Assembly (NCBI RefSeq): GCF_037975245.1
Contig: NC_092567.1
Coordinates: 7,812,714-7,876,713 of the forward strand
DNA from: Apostichopus japonicus
Lineage: Eukaryota; Echinodermata; Holothuroidea; Aspidochirotida; Stichopodidae
Length of the DNA stretch: 64,000 nucleotides
Reading direction: 5' to 3'
The position numbers and the translations under genes are program-made. The notes beneath the pieces were generated by a model, which made no database searches, had not been told where the DNA came from, and worked only from the letters and a program-made list of their open reading frames with translations. Every line of letters begins with the position of its first letter. Within the stretch, counting starts at the first letter, position 1. Of the stretch, positions 1-12,500 are shown one piece after another.

Positions 1-639
1 ACACTTGGTAACATGTTTGCAATCCTATGGATTAGACTAACTTGGTCAGCACACTTTCTAATTAGGTACTTTTAACGTTGTTTGGTGCAGCAGGCCAATG
101 AAGTTGTTCATCTTTGGGGCCATTCTCTGGAAAATGAAACTGGCATGAAAAAACTAAAGTGTTCATCAGGACCAGTTGCTATACTTTTTGTTTTAGAGGG
201 ATTCCTCAAGTTTTCTGTTTCATATTTTTTTCATTAAAATTACAACCATAACATACTAATTTGCATAAATTTGCATTATTGTAAGTTTTAGCCAAAATTT
301 GTAGTTTTTAACTGTATATTTGTTTTTTCTACATCAGTATCTAGAAATAATATTTCAGTTATCAACTATCACATGGAGGCAGTTATACATGGGTTCATTT
401 ATTTCATTCCTAAAGTAGAGGTTCCTGATCTTCAATTCTTTGTTAATAATGGGTGCTAATTAGCATAATTTTGACCAAATTTTGACCAAAATAACTCAAA
501 AGTTTTCGTAAAAAGTAACTGATGTGCCTTATGATGTCCACACTTGATATGCAACCGTTTTTGGTACAGACTGTTAGTTTTGCAAAATATCCAGTCAAAT
601 AATTATTCTAACGATTAACTAATAGCCTCTAATTAGTCA

Positions 640-1096
640 TCACACACGTGACCGATGGTCACGTGTGTGACATTTATCAATGGAAATGCAGAATGTCACA
701 CACATGACCAAACAATGTCACACACGTGACCCTCCAAATCATGGCAGTAAAACTGTCTTAAAGTAATTCCTATGGAATATCAACATTAGTGCTGTTCTTT
801 GGTCATTACTAGAGTCACATTTGCACTGCAAAAATTGCATACTATGGACAGAAAATTCAGAATGTCACACACGTGACCCAACAATGTCACACATGTGACC
901 GGATTTTTTTAGCTTATGTAGTATTATGCTAATTTTAAAAAGTGAAATATTGAGGTGAAATGTCTTGTTAGAATAGAAACACATTAAGGGAGAAACATGA
1001 GAAAGAAGGGTTAACCAGCCCTGTTAGAAACTGAGGAATTTGCCAATGTTTTTTTGTGCAAATAAGCCAGTATCATTTCACGTCACACATGTGACC
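640..1096. repeat. Cluster of seven TCACACACGTGACC motifs
   Basis: Seven 14-bp motifs of the form TCACA(C/T)(A)C(G/A)TGACC lie at 640-653, 657-670 (inverted), 696-709, 718-731, 865-878, 887-900 and 1083-1096. The first two form a perfect inverted repeat with a 3-base spacer. Two pairs (from 696 and from 865) have the same 22-bp spacing, so they probably arose by local duplication. Several copies carry the E-box CACGTG inside GTGAC context; others have CATGTG or CACATG. The block lies in the part of copy A that is absent from copy B. Confidence 0.75.
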
Positions 1097-2561
1097 GACC
1101 TTTATATAACCTCTGCCAGCACATGAATGTTCTGTATTTGGCTAAGCTATATGGTTTTGTAAAAGAGACCCCTAGTGCATACTTAAGTACTACAATCAAA
1201 TCAGTGCAATACTCAATACCTATCATTATCCTTGACAACTATTTAATATGATGGAATGGGTGGACCTTGCCATAAATTACATAATATCCACTCAACCTGG
1301 AGACGGTGACAATAGAAAGCCTTTATTAGCATTATATGCCCACACAGGAATGAAACGGTTACATAATGAAACAATGTGTGTCTAATGACCATTAAAATTG
1401 GTCAGATTTGTAAGATTAGAGATGTACTTGGCATCAGAATTTCATCTTCTTGAAACCTACAGTTATGGTAAAATTTGTAGAGATGATGCTACAATTAGAG
1501 AAACACTGAATAAAAGAGGTCTCACAAAATCCCTAAGACACAACCTTTAGCAGTGTTCTAACTAGATTGCTCATATGTTATGTCTTGTTTTGCAGTGATT
1601 GCAATTGATGGGGGTTGGGTGCTGGATGATAGACTTTCCGGTGGGGAAATTTCCCTTGAGGGATCATCTGATATGTCATGGAGTAAAAATATGCAATTAA
1701 ACACTTGCATTCTCATGGAAGAGGGGGAGGGGTGGGTGGGGTAAGAATCAGGTGGTGGACCATACAATCATTACCCTGCTCATGTAAACTGTACACATTT
1801 CTTCCAAGAGCTGTTATCCGGATATGAAACTGGTAAATCCCTAAACAGGCTGATCTCAGTACTGAATAATTCCAGTTTACCTGATGATGAAAAAAAAAAA
1901 ATGCATTTGGTCTTCAGTTATGTTATTATTCATGTGAATTGTCATCACCCGGTCTGCAAGTAGCTGCATTCTATCATGTAACATTGTCAAACACAGAACA
2001 CAGCTATTATTAACATATGGTATGCAGCAAAATGCTACTGCAGTTTCAAAATAAATTACTCAGTTATAATTATAATAACAATGTAAAGAAACTAATGCAA
2101 CTTGAATACAAATCTATAGACTGTACAAGATGATGAGTTCAAGGTCTCATAATGCTTCCCACTGTGTATATACAGTTCACCTACTACCAAACTAATTGAA
2201 ATATAAAGAAACATTCATTTGAAATTGAGACAAGCATTGAATCTTCAATACAAACTTTAAGCAATATCATGGCAATCCAGTCTGGTTAATATTCATTTGA
2301 GAAACAAAAGTTATAACAATGCAACCCTGATATAGAATGGAGCCTGAAGAAAACATGATGAAGGATCCTGGTCACATAATTTAGGAACCATTGGTTCACT
2401 GTACTGTCTATAGGTTGATGAATTTGTAGGATTTCGGAAATGATGACATTGTACTATAATTGATTGAGTTAAAGTACATATTTTTCTATCTGCAGACTTT
2501 GACATATACTGTTATTTCATAACATGTTGTTCCGTGCAGTCCTGTTGTGAGAGGGTGAGGA

Positions 2562-2861
2562 TTGGGTGGAGGCTACAGTTGTACGTCAGCTAAGTGCCCA
2601 GTGAAATATGTGATCAAGAATGATATACTTTTAACTTTGGATAAACAAAGACTTAAAAAAAGTGGATCTGGAGACACAACTGTGCATGGAACTGTGCCTG
2701 TCTCGCAATGTCCTTGGTTTTGGGTACTTGTACATTCTTCGAATAATGCTTCTTTAGCCTCACAAGATGTGATTGTGAATCTTAGAACTGTTGTGCGACA
2801 GTTTTTCAGGAGTTTGGAGAAAAATAACAAAGAAGTAGAGGAGATACAAACCCAACCATAA
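2562..2861 (+). other. Unrecognised ORF inside duplicated segment, probably not functional
   Basis: An open frame of 99 codons in copy A of the segmental duplication, followed in the same frame by a further open stretch after the TAA (to about 2968). The product would be lysine- and serine-rich; I recognise no family. The homologous stretch in copy B (about 11358-11770) has indels and substitutions that break this frame. A conserved protein under selection is therefore unlikely; a decayed repeat or pseudogene, or a chance frame, fits better. Confidence 0.2.
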
Positions 2862-4324
2862 TCTTCAGCTGATATGATAGACATCTTTGAGATGAATACC
2901 AAAGGTGGAGGTGATTTGCATTTTACTGTCCAATTACATTTCAAATCATACAGTATTTCCAATATGTAAGCAAATGCTTAAAACAGTCATCTCTACTGTA
3001 CTACAGTAAATAAACATCATAACAAACAAAGTACATTAAAGTTCAAGATTATATCCATATTTGTGTGACCTGTGTGTGACCTGCCTTAATTAATCTAGGT
3101 TTTTTGTTTCTGTTTGATGGAGTGTTCATTACAAATACCTCTAACTCAAAGCGCAGCAATACAGACTGAGTTGACTTCTTTAATGTTTCCACAGCATTAT
3201 GGAATATCTAAAATGGTATTTCAAGTGTTTGGTTTTAATCTGAAGAAAATAAATATCTAAACAGAAGACTTATTTGTAGTTAACCCAAACTACTTTCATA
3301 CAAACCAACAAGTTGTCTTCCAGTCTTACCATTCTAGAAGTGTCAGGAGTTCTAGAAGAATTTATTAATATGAGTCTCGGAGGCAATTTTTATTTCAGTT
3401 TGACAAATGGTTAAAACGTACCAGAGGGTGTTTGGGGGCCTATTGTGTCATGGCAAGCTCACTACAAACATACCAATTACTGTATTAATCCATAAAAATC
3501 TACCAGAGGTTCTTGAAACATTACTATCACTGTTCTTTACTAACCATTAATGTTATTACCATTACATGATGAACCACTCGTTGTCCTTGTCAGCACAGTA
3601 TGAACACTTCCATCAAAAACTGGTAACTACAGGTGGAGTAGGTGATCCACTAATAGCTCGCATAAGGATAACTCAAGTTAACCTTTAAGTGAAAAGAAAA
3701 TGATAATCAAGTTTTACTGATAGTAGATCTTGAGAATTTCGGTCAGAAATAGATATGTGTATGTCTCTGGCTTACTACCCTGTATACATGGACATTCACA
3801 GAGAATACAATCCAGATGAAGGAAAGTACACTTCAGTTTCCAGTAACCAGGTAAGTGTAAAAACAATTAACCAGTAAACTATTAAACTTGAACCGGATTG
3901 TCCGTTGTCAGTGGAAGTTGCATATAAAGGTGTAGTGCAGTGATATTATAAATGAGCTCCCAAAGGATAGTCCAACCTCACACAAACCCAACCATGCATG
4001 GTTTGGGCTTGACTGAGAAATTTGAGAGATTTTGCACCTCTCTTTCCTATTGAGGAAATAATGTCTTTTGAATTTCCACTCATCAGAAGATAATTTTTTT
4101 GATATAATTTAGTGTGTCAGCTTTGGTGGATGTGTTTTTGTATTATTTTTCTTTATTTAATGGCACCAGGCCCCTGGAGACTGCATTGCCTACGTTGACC
4201 TAGTTACACCACTCTCTGGGAGGTCTCTTTCCAGATTTTAGATCACCAAAGGTTTATAAAGTACCCTGTTCATCTAGTTAATAGCTATCTAATATGGTCA
4301 GTTCTTTCCACAAATTTGGCAGAT

Positions 4325-4455
4325 GAAGACACTTGTAACCTCAAAATTTTGAGTCAAAAAGTTTTGAGATGAAAATGTCCAAATTTTGACTGTTGAGGTG
4401 AAAATCTTGAGATAAAAATTCCAAATATTAAGGAAGCAAATTCAAAATTTTCAAA
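4325..4455. repeat. Cryptic-simple AAATTTTGA-rich tract
   Basis: Imperfect reiterations of AAAATTTTGA and its complement, repeated at 13290-13420 in copy B. A longer tract of the same flavour lies at 19530-19925. No coding capacity. Confidence 0.6.
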
Positions 4456-5355
4456 TTTGGTGACACTTATATATTTTTTTTAAGCCACAGTACTAAGTCG
4501 GTGAAGTTAGATCAGTTTTGAGACCAATTAGATTTCTTAAAACCAACTGCAGTGACTGGCTCAGCAATGTTTAAAAATTAAACAAGCATAAGTGACAATT
4601 CTTCATTCACAGCTGTACATACTCAGATTAGTAGGAAGTATTTCCAATTGTGTTCTCTGTTTATAGGGCTGGACTTACAAGGGTACTGCAAAGCTCTCCA
4701 AATCTTCAGTATTTTCACATAGTTTCTGGAATCTGCTAGCAATTTTGAGCACATGAGGACATGTCAGTAATAGAAATACTTTATCTGATTTTACACTGTG
4801 GAATATATATAAATATCTGAGCCCTAGCCGGGTGCTTCAGAATAGCTCTGTAACATCTCTTCTACTTCCTGTCTTCTTCTACTAAGTTTAAAACATGTAA
4901 ATACATGTTAGAGAGAAAAATGTAATTTCTATGAAGTATAAATCTAAGCCCTGGTGGGAGTCCCTGGGGACTTTAGCTGAGGCATTTTTACTTTTCAGAT
5001 ATTTATTGTTCTTTGATAGTGATTTTGCAGCCCAAGTGAAGCCAATGGTAGGGGGGGGGGGAGGGGGAAAGTTATAACCACCCTTATGGATGCCAGTGCA
5101 TACATGTTTTAATGCCCTCTAAATGTGTTTATTTTAAACAGTATTTAGCTCTCAAATATGCAAGGAAGAAATGTTATCATGACATGATATTGATAAAGAG
5201 TGGCAGGGGAATTTAAATTCCTTAACCATGCCTGCTAGCCATATGTTTGGTGAATAAAGTCACAACAACCAGATTAACTTAATTCTTACCATTCCTATGT
5301 AACTCTGTGCATCAAGAAGTGTAGGATACTGAAAGAAGCTTGATAGATGCATACA

Positions 5356-5878
5356 GACCTAATCTGTTTGACCCCAAAATATGGAGAATAACATTTTTCA
5401 GGGCCAAAAACCGGGAGAATAAGGGAAAATAGGGAGGTTGGTCATTTTCAACTGAAATTATATAAATACTCCTAAATAAATAGTCTACAGTACCGCTCAT
5501 GTATAACTGGACATGTGTACGCGCACAGGATCGTATAAACAAGTACAATCGCGTATAAAATCGTTGACAAACAAATTGCCGCGTAGACACCTCGTATAAT
5601 CCCTGTACGAGTTTATACGCAGGTTATGCTATTGTGCTCAATGAATAGGGGTTAAAGTCGCCGAAAGAATTAGTGAGATGTTTGAAACAGCCGTTTCTTA
5701 AATCGTAGTTTAAGACGTGATATTCACCTAGCATCGAAGAGGACGCAGGTAAAGTGTGTGCCGGCATAGAACTTAACTGTTTTTTTTTTGTCGTACACAA
5801 GTAGCCTACATGCGAACTGCACACATTCGGTACGCCGCATGTACAAACAAGTGACAACTTGTGTTTATTAAACTTGTG
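5356..5878. other. Unannotated stretch between repeats
   Basis: No recognisable gene or repeat boundary. It contains CG dinucleotides at higher density than its surroundings and a short minus-strand open frame that looks like chance. Confidence 0.4.
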
Positions 5879-6345
5879 CAGGCGCGTATCCAGGGGGGGG
5901 GGCGTTGGGGGCGCGCGCCCCCGGGTAAGAAAGAGAGGAGAGAAAAAAAGAGAGAATAAAAAAGGAAAAAAAAGAGGGGGAAAAAGAGAGAAAAAAGGAG
6001 AAAAGGAGGGAATAGAAGAAAAACGCCAAAGACACCGGGAAGAGAGAGAGGAACAGAGACATAATTACAGCGCTGATCCATATTATATACAGAACACAGG
6101 GTAGCCAGTAGCGTATCAAGGATTTCGGAAGGGGCATGCGCCTCGGCCTACCCCTTACACCGACAACTCCAATTTTGACGTTTCCATTTTCCCTCTCTCA
6201 CTAATGTATATACTCTATATGGAATATCATATTACCCACGTGTGTGTATGGACGCCTTAAACAGTTGTACAATTGTGCTATGAAAAAAACTGTGGCTGGT
6301 CTCGAACTCGGCCGAGTCGTTGGGGAACATGGCGCATTTCGGTAT
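5879..6345. mobile_element. hAT-MITE-like repeat with polypurine block (left-end copy)
   Basis: Starts with CAGGCGCGTATCCAGG followed by a G-run and the palindrome GGGGGCGCGCGCCCCC, then about 90 bp of almost pure purine (5930-6020). Next comes AGCCAGTAGCGTATCAAGG and a tail containing GGCTGGTCTCGAACTCG. The same order of blocks recurs at 20198-20660. The CAGGNGCGTATCC start matches the terminal repeats of other elements in this window that have 8-bp target duplications, so a hAT-type MITE is the likely identity. I could not find the right end. Confidence 0.55.
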
Positions 6346-6738
6346 TAGACCAGAATCTATATGCGAACTGCACTATACATGTGTTCTTCGATGCAACACT
6401 GCCATCCACAGATAAAATGTAATACACTCCAACCTGAATGCTAATTGTTACCCCAAATCTAGTACCGTAACTCGTACAATTAATCTAAAAATAAATTTTG
6501 CATGAGATTTGAGAATTGAGCACATTTCCTGTGAATATCATGTAGTTGACCCAAAGGCGTATCATTGCCGTGGCGGAGGGGGGGGGGCTGACGCACCCAT
6601 CACTTCTTGAGATTGTTCCCATCTGCATGAAAATGTGCGCCTCACAACCCTATGCCCACCCCTCTAATCGCTTCCCGATGACATGCTATACAATACAAGA
6701 ATTATTACTGTTGACCTTGTTAGGCGTGACTTCTCCTA

Positions 6739-7320
6739 AAGACATTTGAAATGACGAGATGAAAGTATTTTGGTATTTCAACATTAATCAGAAAATTTCT
6801 AAATTATACACTTGGATAAAAGTCGGGGGAGGGGTGGGAGGGGGCAATGTTCTATTCAGCTGAGAAGAAGGCCACTGCTACGAGTGTACACCCCTACCGG
6901 CCCGCTCCAATCCCCCCTTACGACTTTACAAAAACATTGTTCATAGGCAAAACTGCATGGTGTATGGAGCCAATTTTAGACCTAATTGGTGGTCTAATTA
7001 TGCCTCGGGGTGCACCAGTTAACATCAATTTTCAAAAAGAATTCAGGGACGGGGCTACTGAGATTTGCCTTCAACAAGCCAACGACCACACCTCCGCCAT
7101 TTTTAAATTCTATGGCCGTTTCATAATAGTGCAGGACCTACCTGAGTCAGTTGGGATTTGCTACCCCCCCCCCCCTTTGAAATCCTATATTAAAATGGGG
7201 GTTGAAAAGGGGTCCCATTCTCCTAGTCCTGCAAACCGATTTCAAGTAGTAGATAACCTATGCATCTGCCATTAAAATGTGGTACATGGCTACATGAAGG
7301 TAACATGCTACAGTATACTA
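6739..7320. repeat. Dispersed repeat, about 560 bp, copy 1
   Basis: Closely matches 18273-18835: both run from AAATGACGAGATGAAAGT through a G-rich stretch, GCACCAGTTAACATCAATT, a C-run and AAGTAGTAGATAACC. In this copy a 142-codon plus-strand frame (6847-7275) is open. In copy 2 the C-run lengths and small indels break it. I see no domain in the frame and regard it as incidental. No terminal inverted repeats or target duplication are evident. Confidence 0.7.
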
Positions 7321-7546
7321 TTTACCTCTTTGCAAATACAAATACTAGTCATTGTTCTTAGTACATTTTGTTAGTTCTACACAATGAAACAATTTGAATC
7401 AAAAAAACATTTGATGTTATTTATAGAACTAGTTAGGCAAGATGTCCTTACGTACATATGGCCTGTAGATTTGATCATAAGTATGCAACACAACCCATTA
7501 CAATTTCACAAACTGACTGTTGAGAAATTATTATGTAAAGACTCAC

Positions 7547-7657
7547 CAAAATCTCCGCCACAAAGGAAGTTATGTCATCAGTGATGTGTTCCCACTTGCT
7601 TTTTTCTTTCATTTTCTTGGAGGAAATGTACCAAAGAAATGTTGAAAATGGTATCAC
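7547..7657 (-). CDS. Candidate internal exon of a membrane-anchored protein (minus strand)
   Basis: On the minus strand a pyrimidine-rich acceptor (TTTAACCTCCAG) precedes 111 bp, exactly 37 codons, followed by the donor GTGAGT. The exon is phase 0 at both ends. It encodes VIPFSTFLWYISSKK, the end of a hydrophobic helix with a basic cytosolic-type flank, then a charged segment ending ITDDITSFVAEIL. The upstream candidate exon at 14548-14501 ends in phase 0 with PWVFF, so the join gives one continuous hydrophobic stretch of about 15 residues, as in an N-terminal signal anchor. The intervening intron would contain copy B of the segmental duplication. I do not recognise the family. The next exon would lie left of 7547 and I could not identify it. 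Confidence 0.4.
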
Positions 7658-7661
7658 CTGG

Positions 7662-9522
7662 AGGTTAAAGAAAAATATAAAATAACTCAACTTTCCATTC
7701 ACTAGATTTATCAAGATGAAAATTGGTCGGGTCTGTGATCATTTTTGTAACAGACATCAACGTCTTCCCTTGTTTCTTATTAATAAGTATATATGAATAT
7801 TTTATATAGCTGTAATATCAGGGCAGCATATATATTGTTTTATATTTCTGTTTTTATTTTTGGGTATGTTGGACTGACATACAGATAGCTAACAGCACAG
7901 GACTAATATCATTATTAAAAGCACCTTTGCCTTTATCTTAAAGCTGCTCTTTAGGAATATGTTTTGCATCTGAGGTAATAAATACAGACAGTTATTTACA
8001 ACACTTGAAGTGGTATCTGATCGACTCCATGTTACGGTCTATGAGTTGTGAACCCCCCCCCCCCCAATAAAAGACATATTTGGAAAATTGCTGGAATATT
8101 TCTAACAAATTTGTGAGCTATCTTCCATAGTACTGCAACAGAAAATATATGTAGAAAGCACATGTGCTGGAGTTTCCTGGAAATATCTCTTCAACGGCCA
8201 GTATTATAACTGAAGTGCAAATAATGTACATCTTAAACAGAACACATTAAGAGAATCCTTCAACACTGTTGACCAATGGCTAAGAATGGAATTCTGAATT
8301 ACTTTGGTTTTTACTCTGAGGACATGCATATGGTCCAGAAGCTACATGCATGTCTTGTATTACTGACTGACAACAACATATCCACACATTACAGTAAACC
8401 CACTAAAGACTTCCATTTGTAATCCCTTAGTATATAGCTCATTGACAAATGACATAAAACCTAAATTATCTTCTGATTTAAATTTGACATCAATTTTCCT
8501 AGGTATTATATGTACTGAGAGGGGAAGGGTTGGAAAGGTTAGGATGGAAACAGAGATTTTTATGGTTCCTGTTAGTCATTCTACATGGTTCTAACTTAGT
8601 GTGGGTTTGGTTCTAACTTAGTGTGTGTATGAGTCTCACTTTGTGTGCAGTGACTCTATTTAATTGTTAGGGCACATGCACTTATGAATTAAATTTATTG
8701 TTTATGAGCCTGCCATACATTTTACTGCCTAATTAGGCTGACAATACAGAGGAGTCTGGCTGCACTATTAAGACCGAGTACTACGCTTACCTGCCACCCA
8801 GCACTACAGTATGACAAACTGATAAATTAGAAGGGATCAAGTCATCTGAATATTTTGTTCCTTCATTTATGATGAATACACAAAACAAAGAAATGGACCT
8901 GGATATTAAACACATACACCTCTTTGTGTAGTTTTACACATTGGTATACAATACAATGTATGGCATGCAGTGTCTAACATATGGTGTATGTACTGTATGT
9001 TGAGGCCTTTATCTTCCCCTCTGGCCCTTAGGGAATTTGCTGATCAAGCAAGATTCAAAACAATTGCTGTTCCTCCAGGATTTAGGCAGTAACAAAGTCA
9101 CTTTCTACCCAGAATCAAATCTAATTATAACTACAACCCAGCTTACCAGTCCTGCTATACACTAATTATACACTAATCATTACCATCAGCATATTGTAAA
9201 CCATTCTGTGCAAGATACACATCATGTGACCCCAAAGATCGTCTCAAGAAAGATTAATCCACATTTACCTAATGAGGAGATAAAGACAAAGACAATAAGA
9301 ATCATATCTGAACTAGATGTTTTAATGCAAACGATAAAATCCCTTGTTTTTGAGTTTGCCTTTTTTAATATTTACTCAACAGTTATTCCATTGCTCACAG
9401 ATACACAAGCTTATGCTAAAATGACTCAATAATTGCAAGTTCATTCATTTTATTGCAAGGAGCTCTTATTTTAAAGTTGAATAATTTTTTGGAAATTTAT
9501 CCATAAAGAAAACAAAAGGCAA
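7662..9522. other. AT-rich stretch without recognised features
   Basis: Contains a C-run (8051-8065) and several TACAGTA-type simple patches. No gene, terminal inverted repeat or tandem array is recognised. A plus-strand open patch at about 9034-9170 has no convincing splice sites in a consistent frame. Confidence 0.4.
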
Positions 9523-12500
9523 AACTTGGTAACATGTTTGCAATCCTATGGTTTAGACTAATTTGGTCAGCACACTTTCTAATTGGTACTTTTAACGTTG
9601 TTTGGTGCAGCAGGCCAATAAAGTTGTTCCCAAATTTCTAACTCTATTACTTTGAAGTCAAGCAAAGTTAGGCAATATTACTGGTCTAGATTGCTTTTTT
9701 TTTCAAACTATCTGCATACCAGTGTGAAGCAAAGGCTGCTCTATTACATAAATGTTAGTGTTTTTGCTTTCACAACTTTCCCAGTAACTTAATTTCTAAC
9801 TTTGCCAATATGCAGCAACATGATGCACCCCCCCCCCCCACCCAAACACACTCTTATAACAGAAAAACTGAATTACACAATAACTTTATGAACAGAAAAA
9901 TAATGCAAATGCATTAAAGATTTCAGATGACATAACATGCTGAATCCTAAAAGAACTTGTCATATTGTGTTGTATGATCTTCTGTGATAGAATCGTAAAC
10001 TGTTGCTAGACATAGTGCAATACTCAATACCTATCATCATCCTTGACAACTATATAATATGATGGGATAGGTGGACCTTGCCATAAATTACATAATATCC
10101 ACTCAACCTGGAGATGTGACAATAGAAAGCCTTCATTAGCATTATAGCTCACACAGGAATGAAACTGTTACATTATGAAACAATGGATGTCTAATGACCA
10201 TTAAAATTGGTCAGATTTGAAAGATTAGAGATGTCCTTGGCATCAGAATTTCATCCTCTTGAAAACTACAAGTATGGTACAATTTGTAGAGATGATGCTA
10301 CAATTAGGGAAGCACTGAACAAAAGAGGTCTCACAGAATCCCTAAGACACAACTTTTAGCAGTGTTCTAACTAGATTGTTCATATTTTAGGTCTTGTTTT
10401 GCAGTGATTGGGGGTTGGGGGGTCCTGGATGATAGACTTTTCGGTGAGGAAATTTCCCTTGAGGGATCATCTGATATGTCATGGAGTAAATATATCCAAT
10501 TAAAAACTTGCATTCTCATGGAGGAGGGGGATGGGTGGAAGGGGTAAGAATCAGGTGGTGGACCATACAATCATTACCCTGATAATGTAAACTGTACGCA
10601 TGTCTTCAAAGAGCTGTAATCCGGATATGAAACTGGTAAATCCCTAAACAGGCTGATCTCAGGACTGAATATTTCCAGTTTACCTGATGAGAAAAAACAA
10701 AATGCATTTGGTCATCAGTTATAATGTTATTATTTATGTAAATTGACATCACCCGGTCTGCAAGTAGCTTCATTCTACCATGTAACATTGTCAAACACAG
10801 AACACAGCTACTATAAACATACAGTATGGTATGCTACTGTAGTTTCAAAATAAATTACTCAGTTATAATTATAATAACAATGTAAAGAAACTAAAGCAAC
10901 TAGAATACAAATCTATAGACTGTACAAGATGAGTTCAAGGTCTCATAATGCTTCCCACAGTGTATATACAGCTCACCTAATACCAAACTAATTGAAATAT
11001 AAAGAAACATTAATTTGAAATTGAGACAAGCATTGAATCTTCAATACAAACTTTAAGCAATACCACTAGCAATCCAGTCTGGTTTATATTCAATTGAGAA
11101 ACACAAGTAATAACAATGTAACCCTGAAAACAGATGGAGCCTGAAGAAAACATGATGACTGTTTCGGTCACATAGTTTAGGAACCATTGGTTCACTGTAC
11201 TGTCTAGAGGTTGATGAATTTGTAGGATTTCGGAAATGATGACATTGTACTATAATTGATTGAGTTAATGTACATATTTTTCTATCTGCAGACTTTGACA
11301 TATAGTTGTTATTTCATAACATGTTGTTCGGTGCAGTCCTGTTGTGAGAGGGTGAGGGTTGGGTGGAGGCTACAGTTGTACGTCAGCTAAGTGCCCAGTG
11401 AAATATGTGATAAAGAATGATATACTTTTAACTTTGGATAAACAAAGACTTAAAAAAAGTGGATCTGGTGACACAACTGTGCATGGAACTGTGCCTGGCT
11501 CTCTATGTTACTGATTTTGCGTACACCTTATTTGAATGATGCTTCTTTAGCCTCACAAGATGTGATTGTGAATCTTAGAACTGGTGTGCGACAGTTTATC
11601 AGGAGTTTGGCTAAAATTAACAAAGAAGTAGGAAAGGAGATACAAACCCAACCATAATCTTCAGCTGATATGATAGACATCTTTGAGATGAATAATAAAG
11701 GTGGAGTTGATTTGCATTCTACTGTCCAATTTTATATTTCAAATCCTATTTCCAATATTTAAGCAAATGCTAAAAACAGTAATCTCTACTGTACTACAGT
11801 CAATAAATATCATAACAAACATAACACATTAAATTTCAAGATTATATCCATAGTTGTGTGACATATGTGTGACCTACCTAAATTAATCAAGGTGTTCTTG
11901 TTTGATGGAGTGTTCATTACAAATACTTCTAACACAAAGCTCAGCAATACAGACTTAGTTGACTTCTTTAATGTTTCTACAGCATTATGGAATATCTAAA
12001 ATGGTATTTCAAGTTTTTTTTATTTTAATCTGAAGAAAATAAATACCTACACAGAAGACATATTTGTAGGTAACCCAAGCTACTTTCATATAAACCAAGA
12101 AGTTGTCTTCCAGTTTTACAATTCTGGGAGTGTCAGGAGTTCTAGAAAACTTTATTCATATGAGCCTAGAAGGCAATTTTTATTTCAGTTTGGCAAATGG
12201 TAAAATGTACCAGAGGGTGTTGAGGTAGCTATTGTGTCATACTGTAGCAAGGTCATTACAAACATACCAAGTACTGGATTAATCCAGCAAGAATCCGATC
12301 GTTTAATGTCCTTACTAGGGCGTAACCCTGTCAGTTGTATTTTGAGAAGATGAGTTAAAACTTTATATACATTATTTTAGTGAGAGTGAATGGAGATAAA
12401 AGAGTATTCCTCGATCTGCGACGCTATCCATAAAATCTACCACACATCTTTGAAACGTTATCAATACTGTTCAACACTTACCATTAATGTGATTTCCATC

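Larger units (their letters stand above)
1..5355. repeat. Segmental duplication, copy A
   Basis: Aligns by eye with 9523-14305 in the same orientation, roughly nine bases in ten identical. The matching ends are AACTTGGTAACATGTTTGC at the left and the GAAGCTTGATAG region at the right. The copies differ by small indels and by one large replacement: bases about 111-1196 here have no counterpart in the other copy, which instead has about 390 bp of different sequence (9629-10016). Neither copy contains a gene I recognise. The left end may extend beyond the window. Confidence 0.85.

Noticed and set aside
5868-6137. Open frames on both strands across the GA-rich block (also 20116-20517)
   Set aside because: They translate the polypurine or polypyrimidine tract into Lys/Glu/Arg or Phe/Leu/Ser runs. 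Low complexity only.
6300-6330. GGTCTCGAACTCG as an Alu-like or tRNA-derived SINE B box
   Set aside because: The match is to a short string only. No A box, tRNA fold or poly-A tail accompanies it, and it is part of the repeat also found at 20610.
6847-7275. 142-codon open frame as a gene
   Set aside because: It lies entirely inside a dispersed repeat, is broken in the second copy, and includes a poly-C-encoded proline run.
9034-9170. Plus-strand exon after CTCTGGCCCTTAG
   Set aside because: The acceptor looks reasonable, but the frames are short, no donor follows in a consistent phase, and no protein motif is recognised.
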